Below are positions 7,250 to 14,997 of a stretch of 64,000 bases of DNA, piece by piece; the stretch's first letter is position 1; the number at the start of each line of letters is the position of its first letter. The notes under the pieces were generated by a model. It saw only the letters and a program-made list of their open reading frames with translations, had not been told where the DNA came from and did no database searches. The DNA lies in contig ONTT01000009.1 in the NCBI GenBank assembly GCA_900320865.1, positions 1 to 64,000 of the forward strand. The letters are read 5' to 3'. A program made the position numbers and the translations under genes. This DNA is from an uncultured Bacteroidales bacterium. Its GTDB lineage: Bacteria; Bacteroidota; Bacteroidia; Bacteroidales; Paludibacteraceae.

Positions 7250-7497
7250 CAAAGGTTTCATAACCTCAGCAAGGACATATTGATAAAAGCGTCTATCACG
7301 CTTTGTTTTGGCTTCCTAGAATCTGGTAAATTCATATAATCCAAAACATTGCTACACGGACGCCCATAGTGTGTATCTTAGTACATGTTCTTCGTGTATA
7401 TGTACATACGGCGTGGGCTTCAGTGTTGTTTGTTCGGATTAGAGGGCAATACCAGAGCCTTAGGAAGCGGAACGGCAACATTGCAGTCCCGCTTTTT
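7250..7497 (+). ncRNA. ssrS: 6S-like regulatory RNA (candidate SsrS / 6S-Flavo)
   Basis: A promoter is followed by a long imperfect hairpin and an intrinsic terminator, with no ORF. The closing stem pairs GCTTCCTA and TCTGGTA (7311-7328) with TACCAGA and TAGGAAGC (7450-7468). Inside, AATCC pairs with GGATT, GCCCA with TGGGC, and the apical GTACAT with ATGTAC. A long rod with a closing stem, an internal bubble and an apical hairpin is the 6S architecture, in which the RNA mimics an open promoter and sequesters RNA polymerase. The 5' end carries two small hairpins (7254-7265, 7286-7304). Identity as 6S rests on shape and context only. Confidence 0.5.
7465..7497 (+). terminator. Terminator of the 6S-like RNA
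   Basis: AAGCGG pairs with CCGCTT around an inner GCAA-CA-TTGC hairpin, followed by a T-run. Confidence 0.65.
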
Positions 7498-7534
7498 GTT
7501 TATATTTATATATGAAACTTAAAATTTAATAAAT

Positions 7535-10414
7535 ATGAAAACAAAACTTTTTACTCTTTTCCTTGCGCTTGTAGCAAGTGTGGGAAGTGTTTATGCTGAC
7601 TGGTTTCAGTCCGTTGTAGTTGGCGATTTAAGGTATATTCTTGATGAAGATACCAAGACAGCAAAAGTAACATATATGTATAGAAATTATGTTTTAGAAG
7701 TGACGTACTATAATAACATAAGCGGAAGTAAATACTGGGACATTGAGGCAGCAAATATTCCTGCAACCATTGTATACAATGAAGAAACGTATGATGTTAC
7801 AGGGATTGGAGAACATGCTTTTGAACATTGCGATAGTTTGCGTTCAGTAGCAATCCCTAGTAGTGTAACAACGATAGAAGATTATGCTTTTAATTCTTGC
7901 AACAAATTAGCCGCTGTTCATATTGCAGACATCGCTGCTTGGTGCACAAACGAATTTAAAGATCGAAATCCTCTTGCGATTGCCCATAATTTGTATCTCA
8001 ATGAAGAATTGATCACGAATTTAGTAATTCCGGAAGGAGTTACAAGTATTTCAGAAAAGGCATTTTATGATTGTGACAATATTACCTCTGTTACAATTCC
8101 GGGTAGTGTTACGAATATTGGTAAAGATGCTTTTAGTGCTTGCAACAAATTGAAATCAGCCACTATTGGTTATTGTGATCATACAACGTCTGATAATTAT
8201 ATGAGTATAGAGAGTTATGCTTTTAATAGCAAATTAGATACGGTTATAATAGGTAAAAATGTTGCAAATATAGATAGCTATGCATTTGTAACTCTGACTT
8301 CTAGTAATCTAAAATCAGTAACACTTTATTCAGATACGCTTGTAGGCAAGGCATACTCTTTAAATAAAAGTATGGAAACCATATTCGGAAATAATGTTCA
8401 AGAATACATCATAGGTGAAGGAGTAAAAAGTATTGGAAAATATGCATTCTACGGATGCTACAACATGACTTCTATTACATTCCCGAAAAGTTTAATAAAG
8501 ATTGATGTTAATGCTTTTACAACATATTCCAATTTGAAAGCTGTTCATATCTCAGATTTAGCGACATGGTGTGCTGTTACTTTCATATCGGATAACTCTA
8601 ATAAGACATCTAATCCTCTTTTACAAGCACATAACTTGTATTTGAATGATTCTCTTATAACAGATTTAGTATTTCCAAATAGTATCACAAGCATTGGGGA
8701 TTGGACGTTCTGCGGTGGAAGTTTTAACACCATTACTATTCCAAGTAATGTTGCCAACATTGGGGGAAAGGCTTTTTACGCTTGTGATAGTTTGACTTCT
8801 GTGACTTTTATAGACCCTCATCTCGACATTAAAGAATCGGCTTTTCTTCAGTGCACAAATTTGAATGCAATACATACGACGGACATCGCTTTATGGTGTA
8901 ATATGAATTTTAGTACCATAGGATCTAATCCTCTATATTATGCCCGCAATTTATATCTTAACGGAGAACTTGTAACCGATTTAATAATACCTAATAGTGT
9001 TACAAGTATTAACAATTATGTTTTTAGTGGGGAGAGCAATATAAATTCAGTTAATATCCCCAGTAGTGTCGAATATATAGGGAATGGCGCTTTTTATGAA
9101 TGTACCAATTTGTCCACCATAGAGATTCCTAATAGTGTTACATTTATCGGAGAAGAAGCATTTAGGTCGTGTAAAAATCTTATATTAGTTGAATTACCGA
9201 ATAGTCTAACCAGTATTAGCAGTGGTTGCTTTCAGACGTGTAGTAATTTGGCGGCAATTGTTCTGCCAAATGGAATCACAAGTATAGGCAGTAACGCTTT
9301 CTATGGTTGTAAAAGCATAACTGAGATCACAATCCCTAGTGGTGTCGAGAACATTGGCGGAAGCGCATTTGCATATTGTGATAGTTTAGCAAGTGTCGCT
9401 ATCCCAGAAGGTGTTACTTCTATTGGACGCAGTGCTTTTTGTAACACTAACTTATCCTCAGTTATTCTTCCTAATAGTCTTGTTGAAGTGGATGAATATA
9501 TATTTTACGGATGCGAAAAATTAGGACATGTTATTCTGTTAGCAGAGACTCCACCTACGTCTGCATATTATAATTTTGGAAATTTTGTGCCAAGTGGCAC
9601 CCCTATATATGTTCCGTGTGGCACATTAGATGCATATGTGACTACGAAGTGGAGCCATTATAACATCCAATATCAACCAAATATCTTTGCGTTAAACATA
9701 TCTTCCTCAGATACGCTAAAAGGACAAGTTGATTCTGAAGGAAATATTTGTACGACTACTCTTTCTGCGACACCGAAGGAAGGTAACTATTTTGTTAAAT
9801 GGAGTGATGGTAACACCGATAATCCACGAACCATTATGCTTACGCAAGATACAACTATAACTGCTATTTTTGCTGCGCAGAAATTTATTGTTAAATTTGT
9901 CGATGATAATGATACTATTCTATCTTCGCTGGAGTACGAATATGGAGCGATACCAGTATTGCCGGAAGATCCAGTAAAAACGAATGATGCGCAATATTCA
10001 TATACCTTTGCCGGCTGGTCACCACAAATCGTTGCTGTGACAAGTAACGCAACGTACAAGGCAACTTACACTTCGACGCTCAATAAATATACTATTACGT
10101 TTATGAACGAAGATTCTATCTTATCTGCTGATTTGTGGGAATATGGCACAACGCCTGTTTATAGGGGAGCAACTCCAACTAAAGTAGAAGATGAGCAATA
10201 TACCTATACCTTCAGTAGTTGGGCTCCAGAGATAGTTTCAGTTGTGGCAGATGCCACATATACAGCGACCTTCACGGCAACAGAAAAGACAGAAGCTATT
10301 GATAACATTCTTGACAAATCTATAGTACCAGTAAAGATTGTGGATAACGGCAACATCTATATTCTTATGCCCAACGGCAAGAAATATTCAATTATTGGTG
10401 AACTGGTTGAATAA
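7535..10414 (+). CDS. BspA-like leucine-rich-repeat surface protein, 959 aa
   Basis: A signal peptide (residues 1-21, ending SVYA) is followed by LRR_5 (BspA/TpLRR) repeats to about residue 700. Each has an IP-x-SVTxIGxxAFxxC core and they alternate with AWC-containing inserts that recur three times (AAWC, ATWC, ALWC). Then come three Listeria-Bacteroides-type repeats (about 715-930; FAGWSP and FSSWAP cores) and a short C-terminal tail (GNIYILMPNGKKYSIIG). BspA proteins are exported adhesins that bind host matrix proteins; binding here is inferred. The gene is AT-rich relative to its surroundings, suggesting transfer. No TAnnTTTG box lies just upstream, so it may rely on read-through from the 6S-like promoter. 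Confidence 0.9.
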   Translation: MKTKLFTLFLALVASVGSVYADWFQSVVVGDLRYILDEDTKTAKVTYMYRNYVLEVTYYNNISGSKYWDIEAANIPATIVYNEETYDVTGIGEHAFEHCDSLRSVAIPSSVTTIEDYAFNSCNKLAAVHIADIAAWCTNEFKDRNPLAIAHNLYLNEELITNLVIPEGVTSISEKAFYDCDNITSVTIPGSVTNIGKDAFSACNKLKSATIGYCDHTTSDNYMSIESYAFNSKLDTVIIGKNVANIDSYAFVTLTSSNLKSVTLYSDTLVGKAYSLNKSMETIFGNNVQEYIIGEGVKSIGKYAFYGCYNMTSITFPKSLIKIDVNAFTTYSNLKAVHISDLATWCAVTFISDNSNKTSNPLLQAHNLYLNDSLITDLVFPNSITSIGDWTFCGGSFNTITIPSNVANIGGKAFYACDSLTSVTFIDPHLDIKESAFLQCTNLNAIHTTDIALWCNMNFSTIGSNPLYYARNLYLNGELVTDLIIPNSVTSINNYVFSGESNINSVNIPSSVEYIGNGAFYECTNLSTIEIPNSVTFIGEEAFRSCKNLILVELPNSLTSISSGCFQTCSNLAAIVLPNGITSIGSNAFYGCKSITEITIPSGVENIGGSAFAYCDSLASVAIPEGVTSIGRSAFCNTNLSSVILPNSLVEVDEYIFYGCEKLGHVILLAETPPTSAYYNFGNFVPSGTPIYVPCGTLDAYVTTKWSHYNIQYQPNIFALNISSSDTLKGQVDSEGNICTTTLSATPKEGNYFVKWSDGNTDNPRTIMLTQDTTITAIFAAQKFIVKFVDDNDTILSSLEYEYGAIPVLPEDPVKTNDAQYSYTFAGWSPQIVAVTSNATYKATYTSTLNKYTITFMNEDSILSADLWEYGTTPVYRGATPTKVEDEQYTYTFSSWAPEIVSVVADATYTATFTATEKTEAIDNILDKSIVPVKIVDNGNIYILMPNGKKYSIIGELVE

Positions 10415-10421
10415 TATAGTT

Positions 10422-11003
10422 ATGGAAAAATCTATATTGATGTGTGATAGCACAGAAGGTGACGGAAAAGCCGAAATTGTCATGGATTATGTCATGTCGT
10501 ACTCGTTGAGAATGGCTACAAATGATTATTTAAAGAAATATCCCAAACTGTGTCAGTATTGCCGATATATGTTAGGCAAATTGATAGATGTTAAAATCAC
10601 TAATAAGACGAATGTAAAATCTGTCAAAGTATGGAAAGAATGGCGGCGTATTGATTTATGCGTTGAGGTGATTATTCAAGATGGAGATAGTGAACTAAAA
10701 TACGCTCTCTTAATTGAGAATAAGTATTATACATTACTTCACAACGATCAACTAAGAAGATACAAAGAAGTATTTGATAATTACTACAAAACAACAGAAT
10801 GGCATAAAGTGTATAAGTTAGTAACTTGCCACGAAAAGTATAATATCAAGAAATTCTACGGGAAAGAATTATCGAATAATCCTGAGTTTAAAGCTTTAAG
10901 TTTCTACGATTTGCTGACCAAAAAATATTGGCACAAAGACACAGGAACTTACGAAGAAACCGAAAGTGACATCTTTAATGAGTTTTGGTTAAGACATTGG
11001 TGA
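10422..11003 (+). CDS. PD-(D/E)XK nuclease-superfamily protein
   Basis: This is a 193-aa protein of the PDDEXK_4-like group. The active-site pattern is RRIDL (Asp) then LLIENKYYT (Glu-x-Lys), followed by the family's DQLRRYKEVF helix. The C-terminal half is rich in Lys and Tyr. The ATG at 10422 (7 nt after the BspA stop) is preferred over a frame extending back into BspA. Such proteins are frequent orphans in Bacteroidales and their substrate is unknown. It is AT-rich like BspA and abuts an orphan protein tail at its 3' end, so it looks like inserted cargo. Confidence 0.75.
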   Translation: MEKSILMCDSTEGDGKAEIVMDYVMSYSLRMATNDYLKKYPKLCQYCRYMLGKLIDVKITNKTNVKSVKVWKEWRRIDLCVEVIIQDGDSELKYALLIENKYYTLLHNDQLRRYKEVFDNYYKTTEWHKVYKLVTCHEKYNIKKFYGKELSNNPEFKALSFYDLLTKKYWHKDTGTYEETESDIFNEFWLRHW

Positions 11004-11067
11004 CGGTCAAATCCTCATTCTCCGCGGTGATAAGGTTTATACTTTGCAAGGACAAGAAGTAAAGTAA
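10993..11067 (+). pseudogene. Orphan C-terminal tail of a secreted protein
   Basis: In the frame overlapping the last codons of the nuclease gene, DNA encodes DGQILILRGDKVYTLQGQ ending EVK-stop. This matches the C-terminal tail of the secreted protein at 38434-39906 (DGQLIILRGEKTY) but has no body; an in-frame stop (10990) precedes it. It is best read as the 3' stump of a lost surface-protein gene whose body was replaced by the present BspA/nuclease DNA. Confidence 0.65.
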
Positions 11068-11081
11068 TCCTTCGTTCATTT

Positions 11082-11210
11082 GCCGAAATTTTATTCGGCG
11101 CCCCTTTCGTTAAGTTCGCGAGTCGTCCTGCTCGCGTTCTTCCTTTCGTCCGGCTCGCGTTCTTCCTTTCGTTCTGTTTGCGAGTCGTCCTGCTCGCGTT
11201 CTTCCTTCAT
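11082..11210. repeat. Pyrimidine-rich repeat block with hairpins
   Basis: A hairpin GCCGAA/TTCGGC (11082-11099) is followed by three related units of about 30 nt containing CTCGCGTTCTTCCTT. In two of them GCGAG-TCGTCCTG-CTCGC forms a stem-loop (about 11118-11135 and 11180-11197). No gene is supported in 11068-11599. Confidence 0.65.
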
Positions 11211-11327
11211 TTTTTCTCAACAAATTCCCTCCCCAATTTGCATTTTCTTTTATTTTTTTCTCATCTTTTTCTTGCACATTCCTTTTTCTTGTAGTACCCT
11301 TTCACTCAAATTTAAATCTAATAGTAT

Positions 11328-11376
11328 GTTATTAGTAGGTGATTAGTAGGTGATTAGTAGGTTATTAGTAGGTTAT
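11328..11376. repeat. 11-bp tandem repeat, 4.4 copies
   Basis: GTTATTAGTAG, GTGATTAGTAG, GTGATTAGTAG, GTTATTAGTAG, GTTAT. The period is close to one helical turn. It lies about 150-200 bp upstream of the 11.55-kb promoter. Nothing else is seen between here and the promoter. Confidence 0.9.
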
Positions 11377-11524
11377 AAACGGTATCATCTCACCGCCATG
11401 AACTCACGTTTCTACTCCGTCTGAATACCCAACCACCCTATCGTAGAGAAACAAAAGACTTTCCGCGACTTGTTCGTGTTAAATAGATAAAATTCTATTT
11501 TATTTTGCAAAAAATGTCCGAATG

Positions 11525-11556
11525 TTTGCATATATGCAATTTTTGTAGTATCTTTG
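11525..11556 (+). promoter_or_regulatory. Promoter of the nuclease-DUF4290-prs-QC operon
   Basis: TTTG (11525-11528), 20 bp, TATCTTTG (11549-11556), with the extended -33 TTTGCATATAT. About 80 bp including upstream sequence resembles the ddl promoter region (28651-28735, opposite strand). Confidence 0.85.
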
Positions 11557-11599
11557 CAGCCGGAAATGAAAATTGCATAACAAAATCATCTTATATATT

Positions 11600-12688
11600 A
11601 TGAAACACACATTTCTTTGGGTAGCAGCTTTGCTGCTGACTTGCGGCGCTTCTCTGCGCGCGGAAAATCAAGCCCCGGCTGACAATGACCATCATGGCCA
11701 GTACGTTCGTTGTATCGCGTTCTACAACCTTGAGAACCTCTTCGACACCATTCATGACGAGGGCAAGAATGACTATGAGTACCTGCCGGATGGCGGTAAC
11801 AAGTGGACAGCCTACAAGTACGAGAACAAGGTGAAGAACATGGCCTATGCCGTTTCGCAATTGGGTACCGACTATGATCCGCGCGGTGCCACCTGCGTGG
11901 GTGTAGCCGAGGTAGAGAATATCGGCTGTCTGTACGACCTCTGTGCCGAGGCGAATAGCAAGTACGGCCGCCGTCTCAAACCGATTCTGATTGAGGGTCC
12001 GGACCGCCGTGGTGTGGATGTCGGTTTCCTCTATGACACCGTGCTCTTTAAACCGTCCTCAGTGCACGGACACGAGCTCAAAGCGCATTATGCCGATGGA
12101 GGTGTGATCAAGACCCGTCTCCAGCTCTGCGTGTCGGGTTACCTCATGGGCGATGGTTCGCCGGAGAAAATCCATATCATCGTGAATCACTGGCCGAGCC
12201 GTTACGGAGGAGAGCTCTCTTCCCGTCCGGGTCGTGATACAGCCGCTATGCTCTGTATGCAGATCTGCGACTCGATTTATAAGAAAGAGCCGAAGGCAAA
12301 AATCGTCATCATGGGCGACTTGAACGACGACCCGTACAACCACTCCTGCAAAGACGTACTCAAAGCTCGTAAATATCGCGAAGAGGTTGAGCCTTACGGT
12401 TTTTTCAACACCATGTGGCAAATGCTCGACCGTGGCATCGGATCGCTGGCTTACAACGGAAGTTGGAACCTCTTCGACCAAATCATCATCAACGAGCCCC
12501 TGCTGAGCGAGAAACTGCACACCGGTAAGTGGACCTATTGGAAGGCGCAGATCTTCAATAAACCCTTCCTTACCGTGCAAGAAGGCAAGGATAAAGGTAC
12601 GCCGCTTCGTACGACCAAAGCCGGTGTTTGGCAGAACGGATACGGAGACCACTATCCGACTATGATATATCTCATTCGTAAGAAATAA
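11600..12688 (+). CDS. Secreted endonuclease/exonuclease/phosphatase-family protein
   Basis: This protein of about 362 aa has an N-terminal signal peptide (to SLRA near residue 20) and a complete EEP fold: FYNLENLFD (Asn/Glu metal site), VGVAEVEN (catalytic Glu), VNHWPSRYGG (His), GDLNDDP (Asp/Asn) and a C-terminal GDHYPT (Asp-His). Family members hydrolyse phosphodiesters; an exported version may scavenge extracellular DNA or nucleotides, which is inferred. The ATG at 11600 is preferred to an upstream in-frame start because it directly precedes the signal peptide. It heads a four-gene operon. Confidence 0.9.
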   Translation: MKHTFLWVAALLLTCGASLRAENQAPADNDHHGQYVRCIAFYNLENLFDTIHDEGKNDYEYLPDGGNKWTAYKYENKVKNMAYAVSQLGTDYDPRGATCVGVAEVENIGCLYDLCAEANSKYGRRLKPILIEGPDRRGVDVGFLYDTVLFKPSSVHGHELKAHYADGGVIKTRLQLCVSGYLMGDGSPEKIHIIVNHWPSRYGGELSSRPGRDTAAMLCMQICDSIYKKEPKAKIVIMGDLNDDPYNHSCKDVLKARKYREEVEPYGFFNTMWQMLDRGIGSLAYNGSWNLFDQIIINEPLLSEKLHTGKWTYWKAQIFNKPFLTVQEGKDKGTPLRTTKAGVWQNGYGDHYPTMIYLIRKK

Positions 12689-12720
12689 TCGGAGAAACTC
12701 CGGGCCCAAACATACATCGT

Positions 12721-13041
12721 ATGACATTACAATTGAGGAGAAATGCAGCGCCCATAAAGATGCGTAACTACGGGCGTATTGTTCAGGATATGATTCAGTA
12801 TGCTACCACCCTTCCGCCGAGTGTGGAGCGCGATTCGCTCGAGGTCTATATCGCCCTTTGTATGCGCCAACGCAACCTGACATGGAACAGAGACCAAGAA
12901 GCCGGCGTGCAGCGTGTGCGAGAAGATATATTGCGCCTGTCCAACGGCCAGCTGAAATGTAAGTCTGCCGCTTTTGAGCGATTCATGGCGCAGCCGAATG
13001 CATCGTTGATTCAGAAGAAAAAGAAAAAAGATGGCAAATAA
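12721..13041 (+). CDS. DUF4290-like protein, 106 aa
   Basis: The segment MRNYGRIVQDMIQYATTL resembles the start of the DUF4290 domain found only in Bacteroidota. The protein is shorter than usual (about 106 versus 180-220 aa) and ends in a Lys-rich tail (KKKKKDGK). No signal peptide or membrane helix is present and its function is unknown. It starts 32 nt after the nuclease gene, past a small CGGAG-AAA-CTCCG hairpin (12690-12702), and overlaps prs by 11 bp, so the two are probably translationally coupled. Confidence 0.65.
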   Translation: MTLQLRRNAAPIKMRNYGRIVQDMIQYATTLPPSVERDSLEVYIALCMRQRNLTWNRDQEAGVQRVREDILRLSNGQLKCKSAAFERFMAQPNASLIQKKKKKDGK

Positions 13042-13990
13042 CAATCGGTTTAAGATTTTCGCAGGCTCCAAAGGAGGAGCATTAGCCCAACGTATCTGCG
13101 ATGAGTTGGGTTGCCAATTGGGAAACCTGCATCTCGATCGTTTTTCAGACGGTGAGTTTTGTACGTATTTTGAGGAGTCCGTTCGCGGCCAGAACGTTTA
13201 CCTGGTGCAACCAACCTGTCCGTCCAGCGACAATTTGATGGAGTTGCTTCTTATGATTGACGCCGCTAAGCGAGCCAGTGCCTCCAAGGTCATCGCTGTC
13301 ATCCCTTATTTCGGATGGGCGCGTCAGGACCGTAAGGATAAGCCCCGTGTCTCTATCGGCGCGAAACTGGTAGCCAACATGCTCCAGACAGCCGGAGCGG
13401 ACCGTGTCATCACCGTCGATCTCCATGCTGACCAAATTCAGGGTTTCTTTGATATCCCTGTTGACCACATCTACGGTTCCAACGTCTTAGCGCCCTATAT
13501 CGCCGCGCTGAACCTCAAGAAACTCATCGTGGCTTCTCCGGATGTGGGAGGTTCGAAACGGGCGTCCGGTTTTGCGAAGAAACTGCATGTCATGACCGAC
13601 CGGGAGGTACCGATGGTCATTTGTTATAAGAATCGTCCGGACTTCAATAAAGTATCCGAAATTCGCGTCTTAGGTGATGTGTATGGCAAGGACGTTGTGC
13701 TCTTCGACGATATCGCCGATACGGCAGGTACTTTGTGCAAGGCCGCTGAGGTGATGAAGGAAGGCGGCGCCAAGTCTGTTCGTGCCGTGGTGACGCACGG
13801 CGTGTTGAGCGGCCCTGCCTGCGAGCGCATCAACGCCTCTCCTATCGAAGAACTGGTTTGCACCGACTCCATCCCGTTCGACGCCACCCGATGCCCGAAG
13901 ATACACGTCGAGAGCCTCGCTATGCCGATCGCACAGACGATTCGAGCTATTCAAAATCATACCTCGGTCAGCGAGACTAATATTCGATGA
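13031..13990 (+). CDS. prs: Ribose-phosphate pyrophosphokinase
   Basis: It makes PRPP from ribose 5-phosphate and ATP for nucleotide, His and Trp synthesis in the cytoplasm. The protein is 319 aa, a normal length. It has the N-terminal FAGSKGGALAQRI, the flexible loop YFGWARQDRKDKPR, the DLHADQIQGFFDIP segment and the PRPP-binding loop VVLFDDIADTAGT. It begins within the end of the DUF4290-like gene and its stop overlaps the downstream lipoprotein start by ATGA. Confidence 0.97.
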   Translation: MANNNRFKIFAGSKGGALAQRICDELGCQLGNLHLDRFSDGEFCTYFEESVRGQNVYLVQPTCPSSDNLMELLLMIDAAKRASASKVIAVIPYFGWARQDRKDKPRVSIGAKLVANMLQTAGADRVITVDLHADQIQGFFDIPVDHIYGSNVLAPYIAALNLKKLIVASPDVGGSKRASGFAKKLHVMTDREVPMVICYKNRPDFNKVSEIRVLGDVYGKDVVLFDDIADTAGTLCKAAEVMKEGGAKSVRAVVTHGVLSGPACERINASPIEELVCTDSIPFDATRCPKIHVESLAMPIAQTIRAIQNHTSVSETNIR

Positions 13991-14997
13991 AGATATTTCA
14001 ATTGACAAATTTAAAATTTCCAATTATAAGCGCGATGTGCTTCGCGCTTATGCTCGTTTCGTGCAGTAAGAAACCGGCAACTGCTCAACGTCCGGCTTTC
14101 TCGTCTGACAGCGCGTACGCGTATATTGAGAAACAGATGTCGTTTGGTCCGCGTGTGCCCAACAGTGCCGCACATATGCAATGTGCTGTATGGCTCATCG
14201 AGCAGTTACGTGCCTGCGGAGCAGAAGTGGAATTGCAGAAAGGTTTTATGCCGGATTATCGCGGTAACAACCAGCAGATCTATAATGTCATCGGTCATTT
14301 CTACACGCTCGAGACTATGTCTCGTCCCCGTATCCTCTTGGGTGCGCACTATGACACACGCCCCTGGTGTGACGAGGAAGAGGAGTATAGCGATCGTTTT
14401 TATAACGTACCCGGCGCGAATGACGGAGCCAGTGGAGTAGGCGTGCTGCTGGAGGTTGCCCGTCAGTTAGGCAAACAACTGCAAGACTCCACCTTCCGTA
14501 CTCCCGTAGACATCATCTTCTTTGATGTAGAAGACAGCGGTGCGCCCGATTTCTATACGGGTCCTGAACGAGATGACACATGGTGCCTCGGTTCGCAGTT
14601 ATGGGCTCGAAGTTATGCACAGAAAGTGGCGGACCATCAGCCGGTTGTTGCGTATCAATATGGCCTCATCTTGGATATGGTAGGTGCTCCGGATGCTGTC
14701 TTCCCGTTGGAACTCTTTTCGATGCAGTACGCCTCGAATTATCAACAGCAAATCTGGCATTCCGCTGCGCAGTTAGGTTACGGCGCGATGTTTAGCGACC
14801 AATACTCATACCCCATCACCGACGACCATTTCTATATCAACCATATCGCCGGTATTCCTTGCGTCGATGTCATTCATTATGACCTAAGGAATGCAACCGG
14901 TTTCCCCGCATGGTGGCATACACGCCAAGACGACCTGCAAAACATCAGTCGTTCGACCCTGCAAGCCGTAGGAGAAGTGGTGATGAGTCTGTTATAA
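13987..14997 (+). CDS. M28-type glutaminyl-peptide cyclotransferase-like lipoprotein
   Basis: It has an N-terminal lipoprotein signal (ALMLVSC) and an M28 metallopeptidase fold. Zinc-site motifs are GAHYDTRP (His), GANDGASGV (Asp) and DDHFYINHIAG (His), with the FFDVEDSG segment expected of bacterial glutaminyl cyclases. Such periplasmic enzymes convert N-terminal Gln of exported proteins to pyroglutamate, an abundant modification in Bacteroidetes with Gln after the signal-peptidase site. It is coupled to prs by ATGA. Its 3' end overlaps the convergent DUF5686 gene by 6 bp, with no terminator between. Confidence 0.88.
   Translation: MKIFQLTNLKFPIISAMCFALMLVSCSKKPATAQRPAFSSDSAYAYIEKQMSFGPRVPNSAAHMQCAVWLIEQLRACGAEVELQKGFMPDYRGNNQQIYNVIGHFYTLETMSRPRILLGAHYDTRPWCDEEEEYSDRFYNVPGANDGASGVGVLLEVARQLGKQLQDSTFRTPVDIIFFDVEDSGAPDFYTGPERDDTWCLGSQLWARSYAQKVADHQPVVAYQYGLILDMVGAPDAVFPLELFSMQYASNYQQQIWHSAAQLGYGAMFSDQYSYPITDDHFYINHIAGIPCVDVIHYDLRNATGFPAWWHTRQDDLQNISRSTLQAVGEVVMSLL

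Noticed and set aside
7286..7310. AAAGCG/CGCTTT hairpin as the terminator of a very short RNA
   Set aside because: It is followed by GTTTTGG rather than a proper T-run, and the long paired rod continues after it; kept as part of the larger RNA.
12690..12702. CGGAG-AAA-CTCCG hairpin as a terminator
   Set aside because: It has no T-run and lies inside an operon between two co-directional genes, so termination is not supported.
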